64,000 nucleotides of DNA from CAZKTO01 sp964555685 (GCA_964555685.1 CAZKTO010000001.1:55015-119014); one strand, 5' to 3'. Shown: positions 51,371 to 61,012, numbered from the stretch's first letter. Notes: generated from the letters alone by a model not told the origin. Translations and numbers: made by a program.

Positions 51371-54300
51371 TTGGACACAAGAGGGTTTTCGAAGTGGCGG
51401 CGGTGGACTCTGACAGTCCTCCTGGCGATATCCCTTGGCCTGCTCCTTTCGGTGGTCCACGCCCTGCCTGTGGGGGCACAATCCCCAACCCCAACCCCAC
51501 CCCCTACCATCTCCCTGAGTCCGACCAACGGCCCGCCCCGAACAACTTCCGTTGCGGTGTTTGGGGCGAATTTCGCGCCGAGCACCACGGTGACTATCCT
51601 CTACGATGGCGCACCCGTTGGCGGCTCTGTCAGTTCCGGCACCGGGTCGTGGAGCTTCGTCTTCGTTGTACCCGCCTCGGTGTCAGGCGCTCACACCGTT
51701 CAGGCTGGTACAGCCACGGCCTCATTCACCGTCACCAGCGCCGCCTCCCTTTCTGTGACGAGTGGCCCGCAGGGGACCATCGTCATCGTCAGTGGCAGCG
51801 GCTTCGGCCCCTCCCAGACGGGGATCGCCATTTCGTTCAACGCTAGCCAAGTCGCCACCGCGTCGGCGGACACCCTGGGCTCAATCTCATCCTCCTTCGT
51901 CGTCCCGGCCGTCCCGGCTAGCTTCTACACTGTTGCCGTTGGAAGCGCGCCCCCCCAGAGTTTCTCCGTTACGTCCGGTCTCGCGATAACGCTCACGAGC
52001 GGCCCCGTGGGGACCAGTGTTGGCGTTGTTGGGACTGGCTTCACCCCGAATGCTTCAGTGAACATCACCTTTGACGGCACCTCCGTACGCTCGATCACCA
52101 CCGATGGGCAGGGGGCCCTTTCGTCGAGCTTCCAAGTCCCCTCGGTTCCGGGTGGGAGTCACGTTATCAGTGTGTCGGGCTCCACCGTAGGAGGTCCACA
52201 GGGCACTTTTACCGTCATTCCGGCTGTGGCGGTTGACCGCACCACCGCCGCGCCAGGAGCCACAGTCACAGTGACCGGCACCGGTTTCGCCGCCAATGAA
52301 ACGAGCATCATTATTACGTTTGACGGGGCCACAGTGGCGTCAGGAATCCTAGCGGATACCCAAGGAAAGTGGTCGGGCTCTTTTGCCGTTCCACTCGTAT
52401 CGGCCGGTTCTCATATCATCAGGGCGTCTGGGGCGCAGACGTTGTCAGGCGCAGCGCCGCAGGCCACGCTGGCGGTCTCCGGTGGCGTTCGGCTGGACCG
52501 CTCCAGCGGCCCCCCTGGAACAACCGTGAGGGTCAGCGGTTCTGGTTTTGCGGCGAACGCGCAGGGGATCACCGTTACCCTCGGTGAGGGCCTTCAGACC
52601 GTGAGCACCTCAGCCAATGACCAGGGCCTCTGGACTGCAACTGTTACCATCCCGTTGGCTCCTAGCGGCCCTATCACCATACGCGCCTCCGGCCCTGGAA
52701 CACAGCCAGCGGAGGCGACCTTTACCATTACTCCAGCCTTGTCTCTCTCCCGTTCTAGCGGCCCCCCTGGCACCTCAGTCACCGTTCAAGGCAATGGCTT
52801 TGCAGCCAATCAGCCCAACATCACTATCACTGTTGGAACAGCAAACACAACCGTATCCGCCAACGCCACAGGCTCCTGGACCGCCGCCGTGACCATCCCT
52901 GCATCACCAGCGGGGACGTACTCCATTCGGTCTGGCGGCTCGGCCCCGGCCCTTGACTTGCCCTTCACGGTCACACCCGCTATCTCCGTCAGCGCGGACC
53001 GTGGGGCGCCGGGGACCCAGCTCACGGTAACCGGCGTGGGCTTCGGCGCGAACGAGAGGGGTATCTCCGTTACCCTCGGCCCAACCACCGTAGCCCCGGG
53101 CATCACCGCTGACGCTCAAGGCTCCTGGACCGCCGCCGTGACCATCCCTGCATCACCAGCGGGGACGTACTCCATTCGGTCTGGCGGCTCGGCCCCGGCC
53201 CTTGACTTGCCCTTCACGGTCACACCCGCTATCTCCGTCAGCGCGGACCGTGGGGCGCCGGGGACCCAGCTCACGGTAACCGGCGTGGGCTTCGGCGCGA
53301 ACGAGAGGGGTATCTCCGTTACCCTCGGCCCAACCACCGTAGCCCCGGGCATCACCGCTGACGCTCAAGGCTCCTGGACCGCCGCCGTGACCATCCCTGC
53401 ATCACCAGCGGGGACGTACTCCATTCGGTCTGGCGGCTCGGCCCCGGCCCTTGACTTGCCCTTCACGGTCACACCCGCCATCTCCGTTAGCGGAGACCGT
53501 AGGGCGCCGGGGACCCAGCTCACGGTAACCGGCGTGGGCTTCGGCGCGAACGAAAGAGGTATCTCCGTTACCCTTGGCCAAATCACCATAGCCTCGGGCA
53601 TCACCGCTGACGCTCGAGGCTCCTGGACTACCACGTTTGCCATCCCAACGCTCCCGGCGAGCTCCTACAACGTCCAGGCTTCAGGCTCCGTTTCATCAGC
53701 CGGGACGGTTCCGGGGGAGGTGTTGAACATCGGCGCCGGGATCACGGTGACCCCAGATCAGGGAAGCCCTGGGGCTACCGTGACCATAGCTGGCTTAGGC
53801 TTCGGGATCAGGGAGCGCAACATCAGCGTAACCCTCGATGGTGTCTCCATAGCCTCCGGGCTCGCCGCCGACGCCAGCGGGGCCTTCACAGCCTCGTTCG
53901 TCGTGCCCCCTTCGCCCTCCGGCTCGCATGCGATCAAGATCTCTGGCGCAGCCACCAGCGGTGGGTCAACGCCTGAGGCGAGTTTCCAGGTGACACCCAG
54001 CATCATCCTTGGTCGCACCAGCGGGCCGCCCGGGGATGCCATCACGGTTACGGGTGTCGGCTACGGAAGCAACGAAGGCAGCATTGCCATCGCCTTCGAT
54101 AGCATCTCACTCCTCCGAGACATCAGGGCAGACGTGCGAGGGTCCTTTACTGCTTCTTTCCCACCCCCGCCCTCACAGGCAGGATCACACCTGATCCAGG
54201 CATCCGGCCCCACCACTGCAGGGGCCGCACGCCCTGACCAGGCGTTCACCATCACCCCCGCGTTAACCCTGAGCTCCGCGGGCGGGAACGTGGGAGTGAC

Positions 54301-55759
54301 TGTGGTGGTCCTTGGGAACGGGTTTGCCGCTTCCTCCCCTGTGACCATACTCTACGAGGGCGGCCTTGCACAGGCCAGCGCCGAGACAGACCGTGCCGGC
54401 ACCTTTCGCGTGGGTCTTGTCATCCCCAAGTCCAAACATGGTGACCATGCAATCTCCGCGCAAGATGCGAGACGAAACGGGGCCCAAATACCGTTTACCG
54501 TGGAAAGCACGCCTCCAGCAGCTGCCCAGCTTCTTTCTCCAAAGAACGGCAGCGGGGGCGCCATGCTCAGCGGGTTCCGCCCCACCCTGCGTTGGACCCC
54601 CTCTGACGACCCCAGCGGTGCCACGTACACTCTCCAGATAGACGCCAACCGTGACTTCTCCAACCCAAGCCTGTTGAAGCAAGATCTAGTAACGCCATCC
54701 TATACCCTGACCGGGGAGGAGGGGCTGTCGCGAGGCAAGTACTATTGGCGGGTCAAGGTTACGGATGGCGCTTCCAATGACGGCCCCTGGTCAGAGCTGT
54801 TTGTCGTCAAGTCCGGGGTACTGCCTCTTTGGATCTTCCCGGTTCTCGGGGTCCTCGGCGTGCTGGCAGCAGCGGGTGTCGTCTATGTTATCGTCTACCG
54901 CCGCCGCCAGCGCCGGCTGCAACCCGTATTCTTCCCCAGCCCAGTCATGGACAAGCCAACCGTCACCACCGCACTTCCATCCGGCCGGCAGCGGACCCTG
55001 GGCGCTCCTCCCAGGCTCGCCCTCCCCAGCCCTAGCCGCCGAGGGCGCTCCTTATCAGTAGAAGAGGAGGCCGGTCTCAAGCGGATGCTGGACTTCGTCC
55101 GATCTATCCCGCTCCTCCCGATCTCGACGGATTTGGTGTGGCTCGAGGAGTTCATTGCCGCGACCGAGGGCGCTGGCAGCGACGTCTACGAGGACGCTCT
55201 TATGGGCCGCCTGCCTGTGCGCTACCAGCCCGCGTGGACGCGCCATCCTGCCTATACAGATCTTCAGCGCTTGCTGCAAGGGCAGCCGTTCCTGCAAGGG
55301 CTGAACGAGTATACGACCGCGGTGGACGGGTGCGCAGCCGAGGCTCTCGTCGTGCTCCGGGAGGTGTATGAGAACCTAGCCGCAGCCCTGCCGCCACAGA
55401 CCCCCAAAGGCCAACGCTGGCGCCTAACTTTGGCCGTTGGACAAGATGCCCTCGCTTGGTTCCAGGGCACCTTCCTCCAAGAACCTTCCGCCAGGGATTA
55501 CGTCCTCAAGTCGCCACCAGGCCCGGCGGAAGTCAACGCCATTTCACTATTTGGGGCCGAAGGTACCCCCTTGAGGACGCTCCTGGTTGAGGGCCTCACC
55601 GAAGCAGATGCAACGTTGTACCGGAATGTGCACATCCAGTGTCGAGTTCGTTACCGGGATAACGAGCAAGCCGGCCTGCTGGCCGCAAGAATGACTCAAG
55701 TGAATGTGCTCCGCGAGCAGTTGTTACAGGCCATCGCCCAACTGGGCCAGGCACGCTAG
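51371..55759 (+). CDS. giant cell-surface protein: twelve Ig/IPT-like repeats, Fn3-like domain, membrane helix, cytoplasmic domain
   Basis: 1,462 residues from TTG 51371 (GAGGTG five bases before; a GTG at 51311 is the alternative). Signal peptide WTLTVLLAISLGLLLSVV ending VGAQS. Then twelve ~85-residue repeats with the pattern SxxxGPPGTxVTVxGxGFxxNxxxIxVTxxG, as in IPT/TIG-like Ig domains. An Fn3-like domain (GFRPTLRWTPSDDPSG, RGKYYWRVKVTDG) is followed by a helix PLWIFPVLGVLGVLAAAGVV, RRRQRR, and ~280 cytoplasmic residues of unknown, helix-rich sequence. The exterior could span tens of nanometres. It resembles adhesins or stalk proteins, but the sizeable inside domain suggests signalling. 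Confidence 0.75.
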   Translation: MDTRGFSKWRRWTLTVLLAISLGLLLSVVHALPVGAQSPTPTPPPTISLSPTNGPPRTTSVAVFGANFAPSTTVTILYDGAPVGGSVSSGTGSWSFVFVVPASVSGAHTVQAGTATASFTVTSAASLSVTSGPQGTIVIVSGSGFGPSQTGIAISFNASQVATASADTLGSISSSFVVPAVPASFYTVAVGSAPPQSFSVTSGLAITLTSGPVGTSVGVVGTGFTPNASVNITFDGTSVRSITTDGQGALSSSFQVPSVPGGSHVISVSGSTVGGPQGTFTVIPAVAVDRTTAAPGATVTVTGTGFAANETSIIITFDGATVASGILADTQGKWSGSFAVPLVSAGSHIIRASGAQTLSGAAPQATLAVSGGVRLDRSSGPPGTTVRVSGSGFAANAQGITVTLGEGLQTVSTSANDQGLWTATVTIPLAPSGPITIRASGPGTQPAEATFTITPALSLSRSSGPPGTSVTVQGNGFAANQPNITITVGTANTTVSANATGSWTAAVTIPASPAGTYSIRSGGSAPALDLPFTVTPAISVSADRGAPGTQLTVTGVGFGANERGISVTLGPTTVAPGITADAQGSWTAAVTIPASPAGTYSIRSGGSAPALDLPFTVTPAISVSADRGAPGTQLTVTGVGFGANERGISVTLGPTTVAPGITADAQGSWTAAVTIPASPAGTYSIRSGGSAPALDLPFTVTPAISVSGDRRAPGTQLTVTGVGFGANERGISVTLGQITIASGITADARGSWTTTFAIPTLPASSYNVQASGSVSSAGTVPGEVLNIGAGITVTPDQGSPGATVTIAGLGFGIRERNISVTLDGVSIASGLAADASGAFTASFVVPPSPSGSHAIKISGAATSGGSTPEASFQVTPSIILGRTSGPPGDAITVTGVGYGSNEGSIAIAFDSISLLRDIRADVRGSFTASFPPPPSQAGSHLIQASGPTTAGAARPDQAFTITPALTLSSAGGNVGVTVVVLGNGFAASSPVTILYEGGLAQASAETDRAGTFRVGLVIPKSKHGDHAISAQDARRNGAQIPFTVESTPPAAAQLLSPKNGSGGAMLSGFRPTLRWTPSDDPSGATYTLQIDANRDFSNPSLLKQDLVTPSYTLTGEEGLSRGKYYWRVKVTDGASNDGPWSELFVVKSGVLPLWIFPVLGVLGVLAAAGVVYVIVYRRRQRRLQPVFFPSPVMDKPTVTTALPSGRQRTLGAPPRLALPSPSRRGRSLSVEEEAGLKRMLDFVRSIPLLPISTDLVWLEEFIAATEGAGSDVYEDALMGRLPVRYQPAWTRHPAYTDLQRLLQGQPFLQGLNEYTTAVDGCAAEALVVLREVYENLAAALPPQTPKGQRWRLTLAVGQDALAWFQGTFLQEPSARDYVLKSPPGPAEVNAISLFGAEGTPLRTLLVEGLTEADATLYRNVHIQCRVRYRDNEQAGLLAARMTQVNVLREQLLQAIAQLGQAR
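52871..53617. repeat. three 249-bp tandem repeats within the Ig-like gene
   Basis: Units begin at 52871, 53120 and 53369 with GGCTCCTGGACCGCCGCCGT and have exactly 249 bp (83 codons). Units one and two are identical as far as I can see; the third diverges in its second half. It is the footprint of recent internal duplication. Confidence 0.9.
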
Positions 55760-55842
55760 CCTCCGCCAGAAGCCCGTACTCCTCCATATCAGCCAGAGAG
55801 GGGCGTTGTCCCAGGCTGGCATCTATTACTGCCTTCATGCCA

Positions 55843-56310
55843 TCAGTCCAGACGGAGCGGAACACGTAGTGGTCCTGGACAGCAATGCGGCCGCCTCTGC
55901 CAACTTGGTGGAAGACAGGGGAGTTTAAGAATCTTCAGGAGGCCTACCGTAAAGTCTTCGCCCCAGCTGTAGGAAGCAGCGCCTTGGTATTCCTCTCGGC
56001 TGTCCGGTGGCATACACTCGCCGGAGCAGGTACTGAGGGCGCGGTCGGTAGCTGCTGGGTCGAAGCGGCCGCGGAGGACTTCGAGTTGTCTAGGAGGAAC
56101 TTCTGCCACCATAGGCTGGTCTTCGTTCCGTATGTCGAAGCCCAGAGACGTGCGGTGTATCAAAGCCATCCACTGAGTGTAGCCATCACTAAGAAAGGAT
56201 GCCGCTTTTAGTGCCGGGATGTCGGGAAGACCCTCTATCCAAGGTAAGGGCGTTAGGTGGTCATAGAGTCGGCGATGTCGTGGCCTGTTCCTCCCATGGG
56301 CCATGCCCAT
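55843..56310 (-). CDS. uncharacterised frame, possibly a frameshifted gene
   Basis: 155 codons. Up to about residue 130 the sequence (GLPDIPALKAASFLSDGYTQ, DIRNEDQPMVAEVPPRQLEV) looks protein-like; then it becomes unlikely (PHCCPGPLRVPLRLD). In another minus frame the continuation RGRIAVQDHYVFRSVWTDGM and ASLGQRPSLADMEEYG looks more real and would run to about 55760, so a frameshift near 55905 is possible. No family recognised. The region 55760-56260 shows nothing else. Confidence 0.25.
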   Translation of the reverse strand: MGMAHGRNRPRHRRLYDHLTPLPWIEGLPDIPALKAASFLSDGYTQWMALIHRTSLGFDIRNEDQPMVAEVPPRQLEVLRGRFDPAATDRALSTCSGECMPPDSREEYQGAASYSWGEDFTVGLLKILKLPCLPPSWQRRPHCCPGPLRVPLRLD

Positions 56311-56446
56311 GCAGCGGGCGCTCTGTCAGCGGGTCCGCCGACGGTGGCCACCACCTTTCTGGGTTCTCCCTGATTCTGCGGGCCGTCTCTTGGTCCTCCT
56401 CGACCTCCTCCCACACCAGCGCCCAGCGCTCCTCCACAGGGAACAC
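56261..56446 (-). CDS. small acidic uncharacterised protein
   Basis: 61 residues from GTG: FPVEERWALVWEEVEEDQET, RRIRENPERWWPPSADPLTE. Strongly acidic and helical at the start, rich in Trp. It begins 22 bp after the stop of the large lipoprotein gene and may be its operon partner. No family known to me and no strong ribosome site. Confidence 0.35.
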   Translation of the reverse strand: MFPVEERWALVWEEVEEDQETARRIRENPERWWPPSADPLTERPLHGHGPWEEQATTSPTL

Positions 56447-56467
56447 GGCCCCAGGGGGCGGACCCGT

Positions 56468-57823
56468 CTAGGGGGGCAGCGCCGTGTATGGGTTCTCCAC
56501 GGCGGCAGCCGGGCAGTCTAGGCAAGTAGACTTAATTCGCAGGCTCCAGATGGCGTAATCCTGCAAGAAACCCTGCTGTGTCCGCTTCACCGTCTCGTGC
56601 GGGCCAAGCACCGCATCGCCCACCCAGCCCAAAGAGACCACCTTCCCGCCGTCGAAAATCACTGCATACACCCCGGCGTTAATTCTTTGTGCGGTGGTAT
56701 TGGTCAACTCGTAGTTCAACTGGTACCTGCTGGCGCCGGAAGCGCCATACCGGCTCATGAAGAGGCCTCCTACCGTGGCGAACTCACGCGGCGGCGGCTC
56801 GAGCGTCACATCGGCTTCCCAGGTTATCTTCGAAGCGAGGCTCAGCGGTGGGATATAGGAATTCCGGGGGAATATGCTGAACGGCACGGCGGCTCTCGGG
56901 GCGATGTAGTCCTCAACATGGGATGACGCGGCCCCGACCAACGTGCCGGTGGGCGTGACCAGGCGCACACGGTGTACCGCCGTGGCGCCGTTATTCCGCA
57001 CCACGCCGTAGAGGCAGCCTTGTGGGCAGAGAGGTGGAGTACTGTTTGCCGTGTGGAGCTCGATCGCGAGCTCGGGCAGCACCATCCTGCCTGTGGTGAA
57101 GCTGACCCATACGTCGTTGCCGCGGGCAGCAAAAGCCGAGATACGAAAGCTAGCCGGTCTCTGTGTCATAACAGGGTCATAAAGCCAGGGGATCGATAAG
57201 GGTAGCCCCGCCTGGATGCTAATCCGTCCGCCTGGTTTGACGCCTGGCCCCCGTTCGTACAGGTTGACGTATTCCAACCCAATAATTTCACCGGCCGCGT
57301 TGTAGAACGAGACAGCGATTGCGGGCACTGGCACGACATCCTTCCCACCGTTGACGAGGGCGCCGCGTACTCTGACTTGGGAACTCTTGGTGGCCGCCTC
57401 GGGTGAATATTCGGGGATCGTCAAGTGTGTCTTGTCGAACTGGAACACACCGACACGCCGGTTGCGCACTTCTTTGGTGGCTTTACCCGCCGTAATGCGG
57501 AGTCCGGGAAACTGGACCAGGTCACCCGTGATCGTTGGCGACAAAGGCCCAGTGCCGAGAGGGACCGGGAGGCGCTGGAGGAACGCAGTGATATCACCAG
57601 GCGCCAGGCTTTTCACAGAGAGAGTGGAGGCATAAGAAGCACCTCCTTGTGCGGCACTCACCACCATTACCGCCTGCTCCACCAGCAGCGTTTCACCGCT
57701 GATGTTCTCCATCTCTCCCACGACATAGTCCCGGCCGTCGCTGCCCTTGTAGTGTGTGGCGCTCAGGAAGCGGAACTGCGGAGCGGTAGCAGCCGCCACC
57801 TGCAGAACGTGGTTTCTATCCCA
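56468..57823 (-). CDS. C-terminal part of the large lipoprotein: FxLYD-like repeats
   Basis: About 450 codons that are open right up to the ten-N gap, so they most likely continue the gene at 57834 rather than starting at the GTG 57799. At least two beta-sandwich units of FxLYD type are seen: FLSATHYKGSDGRDYVVGEM-ENISGETLLV and VRVRGALVNGGKDVVPVPAI-AVSFYNAAGEIIGLE; a third follows at LYGVVRNNGATAVHRVRLV and a fourth near YELTNTTAQRINAGVYAVIF. Such domains are extracellular and often sit in lipoproteins of unknown role. It ends with a Cys pair (STCLDCPAA). Confidence 0.65.
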   Translation of the reverse strand, partial: WDRNHVLQVAAATAPQFRFLSATHYKGSDGRDYVVGEMENISGETLLVEQAVMVVSAAQGGASYASTLSVKSLAPGDITAFLQRLPVPLGTGPLSPTITGDLVQFPGLRITAGKATKEVRNRRVGVFQFDKTHLTIPEYSPEAATKSSQVRVRGALVNGGKDVVPVPAIAVSFYNAAGEIIGLEYVNLYERGPGVKPGGRISIQAGLPLSIPWLYDPVMTQRPASFRISAFAARGNDVWVSFTTGRMVLPELAIELHTANSTPPLCPQGCLYGVVRNNGATAVHRVRLVTPTGTLVGAASSHVEDYIAPRAAVPFSIFPRNSYIPPLSLASKITWEADVTLEPPPREFATVGGLFMSRYGASGASRYQLNYELTNTTAQRINAGVYAVIFDGGKVVSLGWVGDAVLGPHETVKRTQQGFLQDYAIWSLRIKSTCLDCPAAAVENPYTALPP

Positions 57824-57833
57824 NNNNNNNNNN
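57824..57833. other. assembly gap (10 N) inside the large lipoprotein gene
   Basis: The frames on the two sides differ, but both are open to the gap; with a slightly different gap length they form one gene of about 1,220 codons. Confidence 0.97.
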
Positions 57834-60129
57834 TTGAACCGCTGCCAATCTCGTAGCCGTTCCAGTTGTAAGGCGCCTCCGTCTGGGCGACGTAGGCGAT
57901 CGATGCCGGGTTGATGTCCAGCAAGTTGCCGGGGTCCGGGCTGCGGGTGGGCTCCCTCAAGTAGGTATCGTCGCCGTAATGGGCCCTCCGGTCTTTACCG
58001 AAGATCGCGATTTGAACAGGGCCGGTGTCCTTGGCCGGCGCGCTGAACGAGCCGACCCACACGGCCTGCCCAGATCGCTCCTCATAACGCTCTTCAAAAA
58101 CCTCCTGGCCACCGAGTCGCACCATGACTGACCCCTTGTCCATGATGTGTGGCGCAGCGCCCTGTTCAGGACCGAAGGTCACCGTGATAGTGCTAGGAGC
58201 ACCCAGAACGAGCCCCGCTCCCTTCTTTTGCAACTCTCGTTTTCCGGGCGCCGGCCCGGCGACCCGCACCCATTGCGCGTTGTACGCCTCCCATCGGGCC
58301 TTGTCGACGGTTTGGATCACGGAGACTGAGGTCACGATCGGCGGTGGATTGACGATATCGTAGAAGAGGCGCATCAGTCCCGCTGAGTGATTCAGGATTT
58401 CCGGAAAAAGTTTATCGGCGATGACCACATATTGTCCGGGGCGAGCAGGGTCAATGCTGGGCAGCAGGTTGACAGGCTCTTTCAGCGGAATAGGAACCGT
58501 CTCCAACTTGCGATCCGCCATACCGGCAAAATAGTTGGGTGCACTAGTCTGGTTGCAGATTTGTATGAGCTGGGTGGTTCGGACGCCAAACGCCGCATCG
58601 GTCGAAACGGGCGGCTTGGCCCCCGCTATTCCCCTAGTGACCCTCGCCATTCCGTTCAGGTAGTCGTCCAGATCGGTGTGAAAGGGAATCTTGGCTTCGG
58701 TCCTGCTGGCGATCTGCCGTAACCTCTCCAGTTGCGGTGGCTGGTCCCAGAACTTCTCATAGCCGATGCGGTCATCCGGCAAATCCGCGGGAATGGCCGT
58801 GCAGTCGGGATTGGCCCCCTGGAGCAGAAGACGCAGATCTCCCAGTATCTTGGTGCTGCCCGGGTGCATGCGCCCAGCGACGTGGTCGGGCTGGCCCAGG
58901 TCCTGGAGCAAATGGAGGATGTGGCCCAACCGCTCGTAGCCCAGGCCTGCGTTGCCATCTTTCGAGTAGGCTTCAATGGCCCCGCCCCAGGTGGCGGGGG
59001 GCGTGCCATCGATGAGGCGGCCAGTGGTCTGGTCGAGAGGGCCCTGAAAGTGGGCCCAGGCCAGAAGGCTCGGGAGATGGTCTCGATCTTCTTGTCTGGC
59101 GCGTGGGGGCAGCATCGCCGCGCGGAGCCCATCTTCTCGTGCAAGGGTGATGAGGTTTTGACGGATCTGTGCCGGCAAGGTTGATATTACTCTGGTGGGC
59201 GAGAGGTTCATGCCCGCCGTCCACTTCAATCCCAATGAGGGCTCTGGTCCACCCAAGAAATGTTGCAGCCAGCGCAGACCGTCGTCTTCATCCTTGTCTC
59301 CTTTGGCGATGCATCCAACCACGGTCGTTTCATTCCCCGCGCATTGTCCGGAGGGGAGCAGGCCGAAGAGCTCCTGGTACCTCTCCTTGAACCCAGCCTT
59401 CTCGACCAGGGCCAAGGATTCACTTGCCATGACGCCGTGAGTCTCCACCTCATACGGGAAGGGAGCCCTCAGCACTCCTCCGCTTGCCCTCGCTGCAGGC
59501 GTCTTGGATGGCTCGTGCGCGGCGAATGTGAGGGCCAGAGGTTGGAAGGCTGCCAGGGTGTCGAAGAGCGCGGTTTGGTCTTTGTTAGCGATAGTGAGGC
59601 TTTGGGCAGCCAGCCAATCTTGCTGGACCCAATCGAGACTCAAGATGCTGTTCCCTTCGGCAATGATACCGTCGAAATACTTTTTCCAGCCGGGGAACTG
59701 GCGGATGTCCGGCATCTGGAAGAGGCCGCTGCTTTTGAGGTTGACCGGGATGAAAAAGCCATCGACACCGATGGCAACTGAGAGGTTGTCCACAACGCGC
59801 TGCATGACCGCCTCGCGGTTGGCCCGAGTGATGGGCGTGGTGGAGCGCAGGATGACCTGATCGATGCGCGCTTTGATGGCGCCTGCCATGACCTCCTGAA
59901 TCGCCTCACGGACGGGGCCCGGCGCAGGAGGGCCCGGCGCAGGTGCCGTTCTGGTTGGGACTCGAGTGTTGGAGTAAGGGTCGGGAGTGGCCGTCGGCAG
60001 CACCTGCGTGGCCGTGGGAGGTACCGGCGTCGGGGCCGACTCTTCACCGCCCCCGCAGGCCGCAACGATGAGCGCGGAGACCGTCAATACCGCAAGGAAC
60101 GCAGCCACTGGGTTTAGTAGGGGTCTCAT
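57834..60129 (-). CDS. N-terminal part of a large lipoprotein with zinc-phospholipase-C/S1-P1-like domain
   Basis: About 765 codons from ATG 60129 (TTAGGAGGCC upstream). Lipobox SALIVAACGGG, then a Pro/Thr-rich linker. The central part contains YERLGHILHLLQDLGQPDHV, a helix with the His/Asp spacing of the zinc-binding helix in phospholipase C and S1/P1 nucleases (HxxxD..H type), plus HTDLDDYLN and LLAWAHFQG that may supply more ligands. The final ~170 residues are Ig-like (STITVTFGPEQGAAP, VMVRLGGQEVFEERYEE). Likely an envelope hydrolase or binding protein. It probably continues across the gap into 56468-57823. Confidence 0.65.
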
Positions 60130-60251
60130 GCAGGCCTCCTAACAGGAACTTTCAGCCCTCAGCCGGAATTTCCCATTTCAACTGATGATGGAGGCGTGCT
60201 CCTTCTCGATCCCCGGGTTGCCGCCGATAGTAGCCTTCTCCCTTATGGCTG

Positions 60252-60410
60252 TCAACCACTTTTGCGACCCCCAAACAGACGACGGGCGTCCAGGGACTTT
60301 AGCAGCCGTTTCAGCTCGTCCTCGCTGAAGCCGGAGAGCGACAGGTCCACGCCGGGGACGCCCCGGAGATCGGCCAGAAGGCGAGCCAGCAGCTCCTGGT
60401 CCCACGAGAA
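60252..60410 (-). pseudogene. ParB/methyltransferase-like fragment
   Basis: About 50 codons on the minus strand: PFSWDQELLARLLADLRGVP and DLSLSGFSEDELKRLLKSLD. This is the pattern seen after the ParB-like nuclease core in ParB/DNA-methylase proteins (ELLAxLLAELxxxxFDLSLTGFDxxEL). It is cut upstream at about 60410 by sequence that reads as an integrase on the other strand. Confidence 0.45.
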
Positions 60411-60411
60411 G

Positions 60412-60836
60412 GGCCTGATGCTTGAGCCGACCAAGACCGAGAGAGGCCGGAGGACCATCGATCTCGATCCCTACACCGTTCGGGTCCTGCGAGCGCACAG
60501 GGGGCGGCAACTGGAGCACCGCCTGAAGGTCGGCAAGTTCTACGAGGATCGGGACCTGGTCTTCGCCGACCCGCTGGGACGCGCCCCAATCCGATGGCGC
60601 TGACGAGAGCCTACAAGGGGCTGGCGAAGAAGGAAGGGATAGCTGTCGGTCGCCTGCATGACCTAAGGCACTTCCACGCGTCGGTGCTGTTCCAGCAGGG
60701 GGAGAGTCCGGTGCTGGTGGTGCAGCGCCTAGGCCACAGCACCCTGACGACCACCGCCGACATCCGTGGCCACCTGTTCCCCGGCCATCAGAAGGAGGCG
60801 GCTATCAAGTTCGCGGACAAGATGCAGGGGCGGTGA
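60412..60836 (+). pseudogene. tyrosine recombinase (integrase) remnant, frameshifted
   Basis: The first piece reads LMLEPTKTERGRRTIDLDPY and EDRDLVFADPLGRAP; after a one-base shift near 60590 the second piece reads MALTRAYKGLAKKEGIAVGR, LHDLRHFHASVLFQQGESPV and VVQRLGHSTLTTTADIRGHL. The H-x-x-R box (HDLR) and the following His (GHSTL) are kept, but where the catalytic Tyr is expected (DxYxH) there is Arg (ADIRGH). The N-terminal half is missing. It is dead, lying 90 bp from the 3' end of tRNA-Leu. Confidence 0.8.
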
Positions 60837-60926
60837 CCGACTGGTCGACAAAATGTCGGCAATCAGGGCCACAGCCAACACGAAAACCGGCCTCCAACGG
60901 AAAGGCCGCTCGCCTCTTGTCCGAGA

Positions 60927-61012
60927 TGGTGCCGAAGGTGAGAGTCGAACTCACATGGGGTCGCCCCCAACGGTTTTTGAGACCGTCGCGTCTGCCGTTC
61001 CGCCACTTCGGC
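60927..61012 (-). tRNA. tRNA-Leu (anticodon CAA)
   Basis: Acceptor GCCGAAG/CTTCGGC, anticodon stem ACGGT/ACCGT with loop CTCAAAA (anticodon CAA), a long class II variable arm (GGGG..CCCC), T-arm with TTCGACT, discriminator A and encoded CCA. Confidence 0.94.

Noticed and set aside
52871..53617. CRISPR-like array
   Set aside because: The repeats are 249 bp, contiguous and in frame within a protein gene, with no spacers.
55885..56211. A 108-codon plus-strand frame after the Ig-repeat gene
   Set aside because: No ribosome site or family match; the minus-strand reading looks slightly more protein-like, though it is weak too.
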